Assembly: GCA_903885605.1 (NCBI GenBank)
Contig: CAISJD010000109.1
Location: forward strand, 1-64,000
DNA length: 64,000 nt
Source: an uncultured Chthonomonas sp.
GTDB taxonomy: Bacteria; Armatimonadota; Chthonomonadetes; Chthonomonadales; CAJBBX01
Reading direction: 5' to 3'
A program made the position numbers and the translations under genes. The notes below the pieces were generated by a model. That model was not told where the DNA came from. It worked only from the letters and a program-made list of their open reading frames with translations, and ran no database searches. The first letter of the stretch is position 1; each line of letters starts with the position of its first letter. This document shows positions 1-8,402 of the stretch, one piece after another.

Positions 1-128
1 GCAGCCTCCAGCATGCAGCGCGCCATGTCGCTCCGAACCGAACTGAGGTCGCCGTACATCCTGTCCTCAGGGTCGCCGATCCGCGATGACATTTGACCGA
101 ACAACGACCGCAAAGATACACTGACCAT
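1..128 (-). CDS. 5' end of an unknown gene, cut by the window edge
   Basis: An open frame of 42 codons runs off the left edge. It starts at an ATG (128-126) preceded on the minus strand by a strong purine-rich GGAGAGGAG ribosome-binding site. The visible protein begins MVSVSLRSLFGQM and is rich in charged residues. I recognise no family. The gene is divergent from groES. Its leader contains a perfect 12-bp inverted repeat whose 3' arm ends right at the start codon, so translation may be controlled by RNA folding. The gene call rests on the RBS, the promoter-like sequence at 207-235 and the absence of stops. Confidence 0.55.
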   Translation of the reverse strand, partial: MVSVSLRSLFGQMSSRIGDPEDRMYGDLSSVRSDMARCMLEA

Positions 129-189
129 CAGAGTGCTCCTCTCCTTCTGGATTGTCCCAACAACCCCTACGAAGAGCAGGAGCACTCTG
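129..189 (-). promoter_or_regulatory. Inverted repeat in the leader of the unknown gene
   Basis: CAGAGTGCTCCT at 129-140 and AGGAGCACTCTG at 178-189 are perfect 12-bp inverted arms separated by 37 nt. In the minus-strand RNA the second arm overlaps the Shine-Dalgarno region and ends directly before the AUG. The core GAGTGCT/AGCACTC resembles CIRCE half-sites but in inside-out orientation. It could be a translational hairpin or a degenerate repressor site. Confidence 0.5.
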
Positions 190-206
190 GTCTGTTACAC
201 ACTCCA

Positions 207-235
207 ATCATGCACTACCACGATTTGCTTGTAAA
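207..235 (-). promoter_or_regulatory. Candidate sigma70-type promoter for the unknown minus gene
   Basis: On the minus strand TTTACA (235-230), a 17-nt spacer and CATGAT (212-207) approximate the -35/-10 consensus. Transcription would start near 200 and give a leader of about 70 nt that contains both arms of the inverted repeat. Seen by eye only. Confidence 0.35.
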
Positions 236-330
236 ACTCGGACCGAGTCGGGAGTAACGACCCTCCGACGGAGCAGTGCCGTGGTTCTGCGGCCGGTCCG
301 CGCCTGCGACCAACGTCGGCGCGGTCGCTC

Positions 331-360
331 TTGACTCGCTGCGACCGGCCGGAGTATCAT
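331..360 (+). promoter_or_regulatory. groES-groEL promoter
   Basis: TTGACT (331-336), an 18-nt spacer and TATCAT (355-360) form a good sigma70-type promoter. The start site would be near 367, inside the CIRCE operator, which is the usual arrangement for HrcA-controlled chaperonin operons. Confidence 0.75.
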
Positions 361-362
361 GG

Positions 363-389
363 TTAGCACTCAGGTGGTGAGAGTGCTAA
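363..389 (+). promoter_or_regulatory. CIRCE operator (HrcA binding site)
   Basis: TTAGCACTC (363-371), a 9-nt spacer and GAGTGCTAA (381-389) match the CIRCE consensus with no mismatch. It lies directly downstream of the -10 box, so bound HrcA would block initiation. It implies an hrcA gene elsewhere; none is in this window. Confidence 0.95.
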
Positions 390-435
390 TCACCGCCGGT
401 CACTCAGCGTATGGAACTCGGGAGGTTGAACGACT

Positions 436-723
436 ATGGCATTGCGACCGCTTGGCACAAAGATCGTCGTCGAGCCTGCGGCGGAAGAAGAGAAGACCGC
501 AGGCGGCATCGTTCTTCCCGACACGGCGAAGAAGAAGTCCCAGGAAGGCACCGTCATCGCAGTCGGTACCGGCCGGACGCTTGATGACGGCACCAAGGTG
601 CCCGTCGCCGTTGCAGTCGGACAGACGGTGATCTACTCGAAGTATGGCGGCACCGAGATCGCGCTCCAGGGCAAGGACTACATCGTCCTGGACGAGGATC
701 AGGTCTACGCGATCAAGGAGTAG
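436..723 (+). CDS. groES: Co-chaperonin GroES (Hsp10)
   Basis: This 95-residue protein is the heptameric lid of the GroEL folding chamber in the cytoplasm. It starts [15 protein letters not shown] and has the Hsp10 pattern throughout: a mobile-loop region with [11 protein letters not shown] near residues 24-34, the GTVIAVG strand, and a C-terminal [13 protein letters not shown] segment. Length is normal. A GGGAGG ribosome-binding site lies 10 nt before the ATG. It is the first gene of a two-gene operon, 65 nt ahead of groEL, under a CIRCE-controlled promoter, so heat induction through HrcA is expected. Confidence 0.97.
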   Translation: MALRPLGTKIVVEPAAEEEKTAGGIVLPDTAKKKSQEGTVIAVGTGRTLDDGTKVPVAVAVGQTVIYSKYGGTEIALQGKDYIVLDEDQVYAIKE

Positions 724-779
724 CGCTCCTGGAGCTTGAGCGGCCCCTGACGCAGGGCGCCGCATCTGATACGGAGTAG

Positions 780-2408
<1,629 letters not shown>

Positions 2409-2433
2409 ACCCACGCCTGACCGCTGTACCGCA

Positions 2434-2467
2434 ACGAGCCCCCGGCGCCGCTTGGCCGGGGGCTCGT
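2434..2467. terminator. Bidirectional hairpin terminator between groEL and the FGE-domain gene
   Basis: ACGAGCCCCCGGC (2434-2446) and GCCGGGGGCTCGT (2455-2467) form a perfect 13-bp stem with an 8-nt loop. It lies between convergent genes. No clear T-tract follows on either strand, so it may not act as a classical intrinsic terminator. Confidence 0.7.
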
Positions 2468-2491
2468 GGCATGTGGGTCGCCTCACCGAAG

Positions 2492-4417
2492 CTACCGGGC
2501 GCAGCGGAAGCCTATGGGCAGGTAGTAGTAGAGTTGCGGGCCCATGCTGGGCCGCCTATCCATGCTGTCCAGCGGCACTGCGTGGCCCATCTCCCGGCGC
2601 ATCCGGCCCGGGCCGCGCCATACCGCGTAGCCGTCGGGCAGCGAGGCCTGGAAGCCCGGGCGGCTGGTGGGTAGCGTGACGGCGTCGGCCTCGTAGTCCC
2701 ATCCCACGCTCAGCTTCAGCCGCGCCACTGGTCCCACGTTGCTCAGGAGATCGCTCAGGCTGGACCACATCACGAGGTCGTCCGTCGTCGGCCCGAACAT
2801 GGCACGCCGGTAGAGGCGCGACATCGGAGGCAGCAGTCCACCGGTCGAGGAGCCCACGTCCAGCGGGCGCGGGCCGAACGTCTGGGTGCGTGCCGGTTCG
2901 AGGCCGAACTGCAGGGCGATCGTCCGCCGGTTCAGCGGGCGCCACGACGGCGGCGCGACGAGCTCAGCGGCATTCAGGATCATGTCCTCGGCGCCCTCGG
3001 GCGACTTGTCGAAGCCGCGCGCGCCGCATGGCAGCGTCAGCAGCGGGTCTCGCCAGGCCTGCGCGAGCGCCTCGAAGGCCCGTATGGCCTCGTCATGCGA
3101 CCATTGCGCGGCTTCCCGGGCCGCCGGCGTCCGGGTGATCCACGGCAGCGCATAGGGCGAGGGATGCAGGCTCCGGTCGAGGCCGGGGTTGGCGCGAAGG
3201 TAGGCCTCATGGGCGCGGCAGAGCTTCTGCCACGCGGCGTCCCGGTCGCGGAGGTAGGCTCGCACCCAGTCGGGCTGCTGCGCCGGTCCACTCGGACCCA
3301 GGGCCGCCCGGCACCACTCGTAGGGCGTTGGAAGGCGCTTGCCGTGGGCACGGGCATAGCCCTGGGCGCCGGGGAGCGGCACGCCGAGGACGGGCAGGTC
3401 GGCGATCTCATCGGGGAAGGGCTCCGCGTCCGATCCCCAGGTGAGCGGGCGGTGGCGGGTGCGGAAGGCCAGCGAACGGCGGCTCTCGGCGGGCAAGGCG
3501 AGCCAGTAGCGGAGGTACTCGCGGTTGGACACCTCGTGGGTGTCGATGCGGTAGGGCGCCAGGCAGGCGGTCGCCGCGCCCATCAGGTCGGGTTGCTGTG
3601 CAGCGATCTCGGAGGGAACACTCGTTAGGCCGCCTTCGACCGCCACCATCGGGCCATCGGCGTCGGTCGGCTCAGCGATGGGCGCCGCGGTCACGCAGTT
3701 GGTGGCGTCGCCCAGCGCCTCGAAGTCGCGGATGTCGGCCGACCGAAGTTGTGCGTCGATGGCGCAGAGGAGGCCGACGACGTGCCCCTCGCCGGACTGC
3801 ACCGCGTCGCCGATCGATGGGGCTGCGTTCCCCTCATCCCACGTCGCGGACCATCGCGGCGCGCCGGGTTCGTCGCGCGTGGCCGCTGCCTTCAGGTTGA
3901 TGGGAACGGTTCGCGGCTCAGGACCGCCGGCGCAAACGGCCTCGCATGCCGACGGGACGGTCCCTGCCGGAACCAGCATCGGCCGGACTGCCGGCCAGTG
4001 CGCGCCCGTGCACCTGAGTAGGCTCCAGCCCGTCCGCACCGGTCCGCCGGCGACGGTGCGGGCCAGGGCCTTGCGTTCACCGGGCCTGCCGGACCCGAAG
4101 CCGACCTCGATGCTCTGCTTCCCGCCCTCCTCGGCGCGCCCGGCCACCGTCACCGTGCGGGAGAGGAGCTCCGATGGGGCGAGGAGGAAGCCGTCGCAAC
4201 GGATGACGAGCGCGGCGCCCGTCCGGGTGATGCTGACCGCACCGTCGTCGGTCGTGGTCACGACGCGGAGGCCGACGACCGCCTGCTGTGCGCTTCCCGT
4301 GTGCTCAGAGGGCCACCCAGGGACCGGAGCCGCCTGGCGCCGTGCGCCTGCAGCAACGCAGGCAACGGCTATCGTGGCCGCGAGGCAGATGCGTCCCAAG
4401 GCCCGTGCCATACCCAT
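2492..4417 (-). CDS. Exported protein: degenerate trypsin-like region plus FGE/sulfatase-modifying domain
   Basis: This 641-residue protein starts with a signal peptide (about residues 1-24). Residues about 262-641 resemble the formylglycine-generating enzyme (SUMF1) fold: a YRIDTHEVSNREYLRYW start, GKRLPTPYEWCRAA in the middle and a terminal PIGFRCAR. Residues about 48-220 look like a trypsin/S1C protease fold in outline, with GFLLAPSELL where a catalytic His is expected and GDAVQSGEG where GDSGG is expected. It would therefore be catalytically dead. A GGAGG site 6 nt upstream supports the start. No sulfatase is visible nearby, so FGE activity is unproven; many FGE-like domains bind or modify other targets. 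Confidence 0.75.
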   Translation of the reverse strand: MGMARALGRICLAATIAVACVAAGARRQAAPVPGWPSEHTGSAQQAVVGLRVVTTTDDGAVSITRTGAALVIRCDGFLLAPSELLSRTVTVAGRAEEGGKQSIEVGFGSGRPGERKALARTVAGGPVRTGWSLLRCTGAHWPAVRPMLVPAGTVPSACEAVCAGGPEPRTVPINLKAAATRDEPGAPRWSATWDEGNAAPSIGDAVQSGEGHVVGLLCAIDAQLRSADIRDFEALGDATNCVTAAPIAEPTDADGPMVAVEGGLTSVPSEIAAQQPDLMGAATACLAPYRIDTHEVSNREYLRYWLALPAESRRSLAFRTRHRPLTWGSDAEPFPDEIADLPVLGVPLPGAQGYARAHGKRLPTPYEWCRAALGPSGPAQQPDWVRAYLRDRDAAWQKLCRAHEAYLRANPGLDRSLHPSPYALPWITRTPAAREAAQWSHDEAIRAFEALAQAWRDPLLTLPCGARGFDKSPEGAEDMILNAAELVAPPSWRPLNRRTIALQFGLEPARTQTFGPRPLDVGSSTGGLLPPMSRLYRRAMFGPTTDDLVMWSSLSDLLSNVGPVARLKLSVGWDYEADAVTLPTSRPGFQASLPDGYAVWRGPGRMRREMGHAVPLDSMDRRPSMGPQLYYYLPIGFRCAR

Positions 4418-4898
4418 TAGCGTCCTCCATGAGTGGGACGCGGTGAGTGGCGGGCCGGGTTACACGCCGGGCAGGGCGCCGGTGTCGGGCGCAACGGGAG
4501 GCGCCGGCGCCGCGGTGCGCCATATCTCCCACCGCTCACGCCTGTGCCACTGGCACTTGAAGCGCCTCGGACACGAGAACCAGAGCGAACTCCACATCCT
4601 GACCCTCAGCCGCGATCCGCGCGACTTGAGGGCCGTGCGTCGCTTAAGCACCGCTGCACGCTGCTGTGCGGCTCATCGGTTGCCTCCAGACTGAACAGGA
4701 ACCACCAGAATCGGCCCTGCGAGTGCAAGACCCACCGCTCAATAGCCAAGGGTATCACATCGTAAACCAGTTGTCAACAGACCATCGCGCCCCATCGGCA
4801 GGAGCGAGTGGCCATGGCGCACTCGCGACCCCTGCGGGGTACGCTTACGCCCGGACGCCGCCGTGGCGGACCTCTCACCCGGTAGTCAGGAGCCCGTC
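4418..4898. other. Divergent intergenic region, no gene recognised
   Basis: These 481 nt separate the FGE-domain gene (minus) from the MBL gene (plus). I see one candidate minus promoter at 4749-4777 and a short hairpin GTGCC-ACT-GGCAC at 4544-4556, but no tRNA, riboswitch or convincing small gene. The minus-strand leader would be about 325 nt, unusually long. I found no plus-strand promoter I would defend. Confidence 0.5.
4749..4777 (-). promoter_or_regulatory. Candidate promoter for the FGE-domain gene
   Basis: On the minus strand TTGACA (4777-4772) is followed by a 17-nt spacer and TACCCT (4754-4749). The -35 is perfect and the -10 is moderate. A start near 4742 would give a 325-nt leader. 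Confidence 0.45.
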
Positions 4899-5525
4899 AT
4901 GCGTGTTCATGTCTTCAGTGTCGGTCCGATGGAGAACAACACCTACGTCATTGAGGACGAGGCCACGAGCGCCGCCGCGGTCATCGACCCGGCCTTCGGT
5001 AGCGAGGCCGTGCTCGCCTTCGTGCAGTCGCGCGAGCTTCGGCTTGAGTGGGTGCTGAACACGCACGCACACCTCGACCACGTGGTCATGAACGCCGACT
5101 TCGTCAACGCGACCGCCGCCGTCCTGGCGATCCACCCGGAGGAGTTGCCCCTGTTGCGGGCCACGCGTGAGCAGGCGGCCTGGTTCGGCGTGGAGCCGCC
5201 CGAGTACGTCGAGCCGGGGCGGCTACTGGCCGACGGCGACGAGGTCCGCGTGGGTGATTCGGTCCTCGAGGTCGCCCACACGCCGGGGCACTCGGCCGGG
5301 AGCGTCTGTTTCCTCGCGCCGGGCGTGGCCATCGTGGGTGATGTCCTCTTCGCGGGCTCCATCGGCCGCACGGACCTGCCCGGCGGCGATATGGATACCC
5401 TCCTGGCGAGCATCCGGACGAGGCTGTATACTCTCGATCCGGCGACGCGCGTGCTGCCGGGACACGGCCCAGAGACCACCGTGCTCCAGGAGATGCTGCA
5501 CAACCCATTCGTCGGCGCGGCCTGA
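4899..5525 (+). CDS. MBL-fold metallo-hydrolase (glyoxalase II-like)
   Basis: This 208-residue cytoplasmic protein has a full binuclear zinc signature: THAHLDHV (HxHxDH), TPGHSAGS for the third-His loop, GDVLFAGSIGRTD for the bridging Asp and LPGHGPETT for the last His. It resembles small glyoxalase II-like hydrolases that cleave thioesters such as hydroxyacylglutathione, but the real substrate cannot be read from sequence. I chose the ATG at 4899 rather than an in-frame ATG at 4863, because AGGAG precedes it and homology starts at MRVHVFSVGPMENNTYV. It is 13 nt upstream of a GlcG/HbpS-like gene, probably in one transcript. Confidence 0.88.
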   Translation: MRVHVFSVGPMENNTYVIEDEATSAAAVIDPAFGSEAVLAFVQSRELRLEWVLNTHAHLDHVVMNADFVNATAAVLAIHPEELPLLRATREQAAWFGVEPPEYVEPGRLLADGDEVRVGDSVLEVAHTPGHSAGSVCFLAPGVAIVGDVLFAGSIGRTDLPGGDMDTLLASIRTRLYTLDPATRVLPGHGPETTVLQEMLHNPFVGAA

Positions 5526-5538
5526 GAGGAGAGGGACT

Positions 5539-5985
5539 ATGGCGCTGATTGAGGCGGGACTGGTCCGGCTGACGCTGGAGGGGGCGCAGGTAGCATTGGC
5601 GGCGGCGATGGAGCGAGCCGGCGCGATCGGCGTCGATATGGACGTGGCGGTGACGGACTCGGCGGGCATCCTTCTGGCCTTCGCACGAATGGACGGAGCC
5701 AAGCTGACGAGCGTTGAGATCGCCATCAACAAGGCTTTCACCGCCGCCTGTACCCGCAAGGGCACACACGAGTATGCAAGCGTGGCCGGTTGCGGCGGGG
5801 GAGCGTTCGGTATCCATGCCAGTCATGGCGGGCGCTTCAGCATCTTCGGCGGCGGTGTTCCGATCATCGTGGGCGGGCAGTGCATCGGGGCGGTGGGCTG
5901 CAGCAGCGGCTCGGCGGAGCAGGACCGCGATGTGGCCGAGGCCGGCGTCGGCGCACTCCTGGCGGCCCTGGGCGAGACCGCCTGA
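5539..5985 (+). CDS. GlcG/HbpS-family protein
   Basis: This 148-residue protein matches the GlcG/HbpS (PF03928) pattern: AVTDSAGILLAFARMDGA in the first half, then SVEIAINKAFTAAC and a glycine-rich GGGVPIIVGGQCIGAVGCSSG segment near the end. HbpS in Streptomyces binds haem, while GlcG neighbours glycolate genes; neither role is shown here. The start follows GAGAGGAGAGGG. It has no signal peptide. The stop codon directly abuts the stop of the convergent membrane protein gene with no spacer. Confidence 0.85.
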   Translation: MALIEAGLVRLTLEGAQVALAAAMERAGAIGVDMDVAVTDSAGILLAFARMDGAKLTSVEIAINKAFTAACTRKGTHEYASVAGCGGGAFGIHASHGGRFSIFGGGVPIIVGGQCIGAVGCSSGSAEQDRDVAEAGVGALLAALGETA

Positions 5986-7914
5986 CTACAGGCCGCCGAT
6001 GCCCGATTCCGGCGGCAGGTGCCAGCCGAAGATCATATCCAGCACGGTCCTCGCGAACCCGGTGGCGAATTCACCCAGCACGAGGCCGATGAAGAAGGGG
6101 AGCGCGCGCTGGTAGGTCTTGAGGCCGCCGTACCGGAGGATGAGCACCTTCGCCAGCCAGCTCACGAATATGGGAAGCCACAGCCTGAAGAGCCCGAAGC
6201 TCCCGGCCACCAGATAGCCCGCCGGGTGGAACGGCCACCAGACGAACCGTGTGCGCATGCCCGCTAGGAAGACCGTGAAGAGCGTGCCGAAGGCGTAGGC
6301 CATGATGGAGCCCGGGTCGGCCTGCTGCGGCGACGTGAGCCAGCCGTCCAGCTTCGACCAGGGCTCGTTGCCGAACGCCCACATGGCCGGCCCGCGGAAC
6401 TTCGCGCTCTCCAGCCCCACCACGTAGGTGCTGTGCAGGTAGGCCCAGAACGCCGCGACGGCCCCGACGCCCGTTGCCAGCACGATGGCAATCGTCAGCG
6501 CGGGCAGATGCGTGTTGGTCTTCCTCCCGAGGCGCAGGGCGTCCACGTGCGTCTGCATGGGGAACTGGCGATGGGTCCGGGAGAGGAAGAAGAAGAGGGT
6601 CATCACGGTCAGGTCGCCGCGCGTCCATGCGGCCGTGCCGGAGACCCGCTGTAGCACCTGATCGGCGCCCACCTGGTAGAGCTCGAACGTCGGCAGGCCG
6701 AGCTCGGCCCGCATTCGCGCCACCACAATGACGATGACAAAGAGGATGCCCAGGTAGAGCGCCGCGGTGGCGGGGCGCATGCCCGCCGTCACGGCGAACG
6801 TCAGCATCCCCACCGTTCCAGCCAGCGCGCCGAAGACCGCCATGCGGTAGCTCATGGCTTCTGGCTCGTGCCCGGGGCTCGTCTTCGGCGGGTGGAGCGC
6901 CTCGCGCCACGCGGCGGCCAGATGGCTCCGGGCGGCCCAGAGGATAGCCAGGAAGACGCCCAGGATTGCTCCGACGCCCTGCTGCTGCACGTAGGGGAAC
7001 TTGCCCCAGTCGGTGTAGCCCATCATGGCCGCGCCGACCATCTCCACCCGGCTGAGAAGCATGAAGAACCAGCACGAGAAGCCCAGCTGAGTGGGTAGCA
7101 GGAAGGCCAGGCCGTAGGCGAAGGGGAAGCTGGAGATGGGCAGAGGGCCGGCGGCGTTCCATGGGTAGGTCTGGGCCGTGTAGATCTGCACGCCGATCGG
7201 CAGCCCGGGAACCGACGGGACCAGGGCATGGATGAGGTTGATGATCTGCCCGGTCGCCCCGATCCCCGCGCCGATCCAGAAGACGGGAGAGCCCGTGAGG
7301 CTACCCGGCTGCGTGATGATCTGGATCGGGATTTCGGCGATGGGATAGTTCAGCCGCTCGGCGTCCCACTGCTTGCGAAGCAGCGACGAGAGGCAGAGCA
7401 TGGTCCACGCCACCATCATGACGAAGAGCGTCCACCATCCCAGCGGCGCCAGCCAGGGCCGGATGTGATCCCACGTGTAGAGCGTGTTGCTTCCCTGGTA
7501 GAGGGCATCGATGACGCCCCTGTCCGACACGACCAGGTGTGGGGCGATGTGCGGTACGATCTTGTCCGCCCAGCCCGTCTCCGGCGTGCTGTGTCGGAAG
7601 ACGTAGGTGAGCGTGGTGAAAAGGATCTGGAGTTGGTCGTGCCCGGCCAGGTTGCTGGCCACGGCCGCAATGATGTAGGCGCCGACCAGTTCAGCCTGGC
7701 TGAGGACCCACGCTGGGCGCAGCCGTCGGAGCAGGGCGTTGATGCCCATGAGGACCAGCAGCAGCGTGACGCAGTTGAAGAAGATGGCCTGGGTAGTGGC
7801 ATTGTCCGAGTACCGGACGTACTCGATCTCGGTGATCCACCAGGCATTGGCCGGGATGAGGAGCGCGCAGAGCAGGACCACGCGGAGCGTGAGAGGGGAT
7901 CGGCGGTCGCCCAT
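5986..7914 (-). CDS. Large polytopic membrane protein (DUF6785-like)
   Basis: This protein of about 642 residues has roughly a dozen hydrophobic segments, starting LTLRVVLLCALLIPANAWWI. It resembles the DUF6784/DUF6785 proteins I associate with Armatimonadota and related phyla; function is unknown and transport is only a guess. The start is uncertain: the ATG at 7914 has AGGA close upstream, while an ATG at 7935 lies 5 nt after the previous stop but has no RBS. It is adjacent to, and probably cotranscribed with, the lamin-tail-like gene. The C-terminus abuts the GlcG/HbpS gene tail to tail. Confidence 0.7.
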   Translation of the reverse strand: MGDRRSPLTLRVVLLCALLIPANAWWITEIEYVRYSDNATTQAIFFNCVTLLLVLMGINALLRRLRPAWVLSQAELVGAYIIAAVASNLAGHDQLQILFTTLTYVFRHSTPETGWADKIVPHIAPHLVVSDRGVIDALYQGSNTLYTWDHIRPWLAPLGWWTLFVMMVAWTMLCLSSLLRKQWDAERLNYPIAEIPIQIITQPGSLTGSPVFWIGAGIGATGQIINLIHALVPSVPGLPIGVQIYTAQTYPWNAAGPLPISSFPFAYGLAFLLPTQLGFSCWFFMLLSRVEMVGAAMMGYTDWGKFPYVQQQGVGAILGVFLAILWAARSHLAAAWREALHPPKTSPGHEPEAMSYRMAVFGALAGTVGMLTFAVTAGMRPATAALYLGILFVIVIVVARMRAELGLPTFELYQVGADQVLQRVSGTAAWTRGDLTVMTLFFFLSRTHRQFPMQTHVDALRLGRKTNTHLPALTIAIVLATGVGAVAAFWAYLHSTYVVGLESAKFRGPAMWAFGNEPWSKLDGWLTSPQQADPGSIMAYAFGTLFTVFLAGMRTRFVWWPFHPAGYLVAGSFGLFRLWLPIFVSWLAKVLILRYGGLKTYQRALPFFIGLVLGEFATGFARTVLDMIFGWHLPPESGIGGL

Positions 7915-7940
7915 GGGTCCTGCAGGAGGCGCCATGCGGG

Positions 7941-8330
7941 CTACATCCGCGCCGCGACTGCCTGCTCGAGCGGCGCCGAATGGACCCTTCGCACGGATAC
8001 CGGTTGCAGGAGGTAGACGCGGTCGGCGCCCTTCCACGCCGTGTGCCCCTTGCCCCAGAAGACCAGATAGGCGTACTTGCCGTCGGTGGTGGGCCGCCAC
8101 TCGTTGACGCCCTGACCGGTGAACAGGACGATTCGCACGTAGGGCTTCACCGGGACGTCATCGGTGAAGACGTACATGGCGCGTCGGTTGGGATCGGCGT
8201 CCTCGTCCATGTAGGAGCCGTCGCAGACCGCCCAGCCCCGCAGCGAGAGGGTGTTGAGCCCGTGGTTCTGCAGCACCACGTACTCGCCGGCGGGGTCGGC
8301 GCAAAGATGGATATCTTCGATCCTCAGCAT
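7941..8330 (-). CDS. Small protein resembling a lamin-tail domain
   Basis: This 129-residue protein begins MLRIEDIHLCADPAGEYVVL, followed by NHGLNTLSLRGWAVCD. That pattern (EYxxLxN, then xLxGWxxxD) is typical of the lamin-tail (LTD) immunoglobulin-like fold, found in bacteria mainly in secreted or membrane-linked proteins. No signal peptide is visible, which is unusual. The ATG at 8330 sits 8 nt after GGGGAG; a GTG at 8339 is less likely. It lies between nrdJ and the DUF6785-like membrane protein on the same strand. Role unknown. Confidence 0.65.
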   Translation of the reverse strand: MLRIEDIHLCADPAGEYVVLQNHGLNTLSLRGWAVCDGSYMDEDADPNRRAMYVFTDDVPVKPYVRIVLFTGQGVNEWRPTTDGKYAYLVFWGKGHTAWKGADRVYLLQPVSVRRVHSAPLEQAVAARM

Positions 8331-8350
8331 GCCTAGCACTCCCCATGTTG

Positions 8351-8387
8351 GCCGCGCCGGGTCCCCTGGACGGCGACCCGGCGCGGC
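8351..8387 (-). terminator. Hairpin after nrdJ
   Basis: GCCGCGCCGGGTC (8351-8363) and GACCCGGCGCGGC (8375-8387) form a perfect 13-bp stem with an 11-nt loop just downstream of the nrdJ stop. No T-tract follows. Confidence 0.65.
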
Positions 8388-8402
8388 AGAGTAAGTAGGG
8401 CG

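Noticed and set aside
2492-4417. Call as an active serine protease
   Set aside because: The positions expected for catalytic His and Ser read APSELL and GDAVQ, so proteolysis is unlikely.
4418-4898. Possible riboswitch in the long leader of the FGE-domain gene
   Set aside because: Only a 5-bp hairpin was seen; no cobalamin, SAM or other consensus could be placed.
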